Shown one piece after another: positions 5,426 to 6,222 of a stretch of DNA of 6,222 bases. Source of the DNA: Thermoplasmata archaeon (GTDB lineage: Archaea; Thermoplasmatota; Thermoplasmata; Thermoplasmatales; Thermoplasmataceae). Made by a program: the position numbers and the translations under genes. The stretch lies in assembly GCA_021811505.1 (NCBI GenBank), contig JAJZOM010000011.1, positions 1 to 6,222 of the forward strand, in the 5' to 3' direction. Below the pieces are notes generated by a model, which saw only the letters and a program-made list of their open reading frames with translations, did not search any database and was not told the DNA's origin. The stretch's first letter is position 1. The number at the start of each line of letters is the position of its first letter.

Positions 5426-6175
5426 CTATTGTTCTATTCTAGGGGCTAGCAGAAAAGATCCTTTAATGAAACTGGAAGGAGTTGATTTGCTCTGCCCGAA
5501 GCTGAACTCAATGGTGAGGGGATACTCATCCTTGAAACTGAGCTTCAAATCATCGGAAGAAGTCAGTGATTTCACAAGTTTCAGCAGGTATTCCAGTGGA
5601 TAGGAACTCTTTATGGGGCTCTGGCACTTAATTTCCTTGAGCATGTCCTTGGTAAGCACCATCTCGGATTCCTCGGAATCAGACATAGAACGGGCTTTGA
5701 AGTTTTCTGAACTGAGCGATAACCTTATTGAATCGGAAACATCCTCAGCAGCCTTCAATCCTTTTTCCAGTTCAGTTTTTGCCAGTACAACATAAAATTC
5801 AGAATTAATCTGAGGAACCCGGGGTGTAGTCACGGTACTGTTGTCGAGCAGGGAAATGCTTTTCACGATTGTATTTATCTCGAACTTCAGTTTCTCCTTT
5901 TCCTTGACCAGGGTCACGTGATCGGTCGAACTTGCGAGCCTGATAACTGATTTCAACCTCTCAACATCGAGTGAAATTTCCTCTTCCCCTTCTGTCTGGA
6001 ACTCTATGAAAACTTCCTTCGGGATGTCAATGCTCATCATCGCAACATGGGCGGGATCGACGGCCTTCACAGATACTCCATTGGCATCAATCTTGAACTT
6101 GGCCTCGGTGACAACGGTGTTCAACAGGTCAGCAATTTCTTTGAGATTCTTTACGGAAATAGTAAGTCGCAGCAT
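5426..6175 (-). CDS. pcn: DNA polymerase sliding clamp PCNA, 249 aa
   Basis: A homotrimeric ring that encircles DNA and tethers replicative polymerase, FEN1, ligase and other PIP-box proteins. Seen: the start LRLTISVKNLKEIADLLNTV, then FKIDANGVSVKAVDPAHVAMM (27-47), the archaeal and eukaryal PCNA N-domain pattern. DVERLKSVIR (70-79) follows, then an interdomain connector around LLDNSTVTTPRVPQI (109-123), AEDVSDSIRL (143-152) in the second domain, YPLEYLLKLVKSL (194-206), and the hallmark C-terminus FLLAPRIE. Length (about 250 aa) is exact for the family. The ATG at 6175 has GGTG 6 nt upstream, complementary to the 16S 3' end, so unlike mdh and queD this gene appears to use a ribosome binding site. 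It may therefore be preceded by a leader or an upstream gene beyond the window. It converges with tRNA-Arg. Confidence 0.96.
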   Translation of the reverse strand: MLRLTISVKNLKEIADLLNTVVTEAKFKIDANGVSVKAVDPAHVAMMSIDIPKEVFIEFQTEGEEEISLDVERLKSVIRLASSTDHVTLVKEKEKLKFEINTIVKSISLLDNSTVTTPRVPQINSEFYVVLAKTELEKGLKAAEDVSDSIRLSLSSENFKARSMSDSEESEMVLTKDMLKEIKCQSPIKSSYPLEYLLKLVKSLTSSDDLKLSFKDEYPLTIEFSFGQSKSTPSSFIKGSFLLAPRIEQ

Positions 6176-6222
6176 ACGTTACACCAAACAATTCTACTTT
6201 AGCCTAAGATAATTGGTTGGAT

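Noticed and set aside
5180..5603. Open frames running through the tRNA and into the PCNA 3' end
   Set aside because: One translates the tRNA itself and the other overlaps PCNA antisense; neither shows a protein-like pattern.

Overview
The window reads as a dense archaeal chromosome segment, most likely from the Thermoplasmata (Thermoplasma/Ferroplasma/Cuniculiplasma-like relatives). The basis is a PCNA-type sliding clamp, an archaeosine-type queD-queC pair, a tRNA with no encoded CCA, a DUF835 protein, a GvpD/KaiC-like ATPase, and TATA-like boxes placed about 27 bp upstream of start codons with no usable Shine-Dalgarno, which points to leaderless mRNAs. The genus is inferred, not proven.

Layout: a small Pcc1-like gene (+, 19-390) converges with a two-gene minus-strand operon made of a pseudo-receiver/DUF835 protein (2700-1834) followed 4 bp later by a GvpD/KaiC-like P-loop ATPase (1829-387). 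A divergent promoter region (2701-2856) separates this operon from an LDH-like malate dehydrogenase (+, 2857-3831). The dehydrogenase converges, with a 4-bp overlap, on queC (4544-3828), which is translationally coupled to queD upstream (5013-4537). Next, after an intergenic stretch, comes tRNA-Arg(CCT) (+, 5199-5273). The window ends with PCNA (-, 6175-5426).

Functionally most of the window is housekeeping: replication clamp, central carbon metabolism, tRNA decoding and tRNA modification. queD and queC make intermediates of preQ0, the precursor of archaeosine at G15 of archaeal tRNAs; the neighbouring tRNA-Arg has G15 paired with C48, so it is a plausible client. If the first gene is Pcc1 (a KEOPS subunit), a second tRNA-modification function is present.

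The least explained part is the minus-strand operon. It pairs a degenerate receiver fused to DUF835 with a KaiC/GvpD-like ATPase whose second half looks like a RecA fold that has lost its P-loop. This is the best candidate for an undescribed system, probably signalling or regulation, but the sequence gives no input or output for it. No CRISPR, insertion sequence, integrase or other sign of recent transfer was seen.
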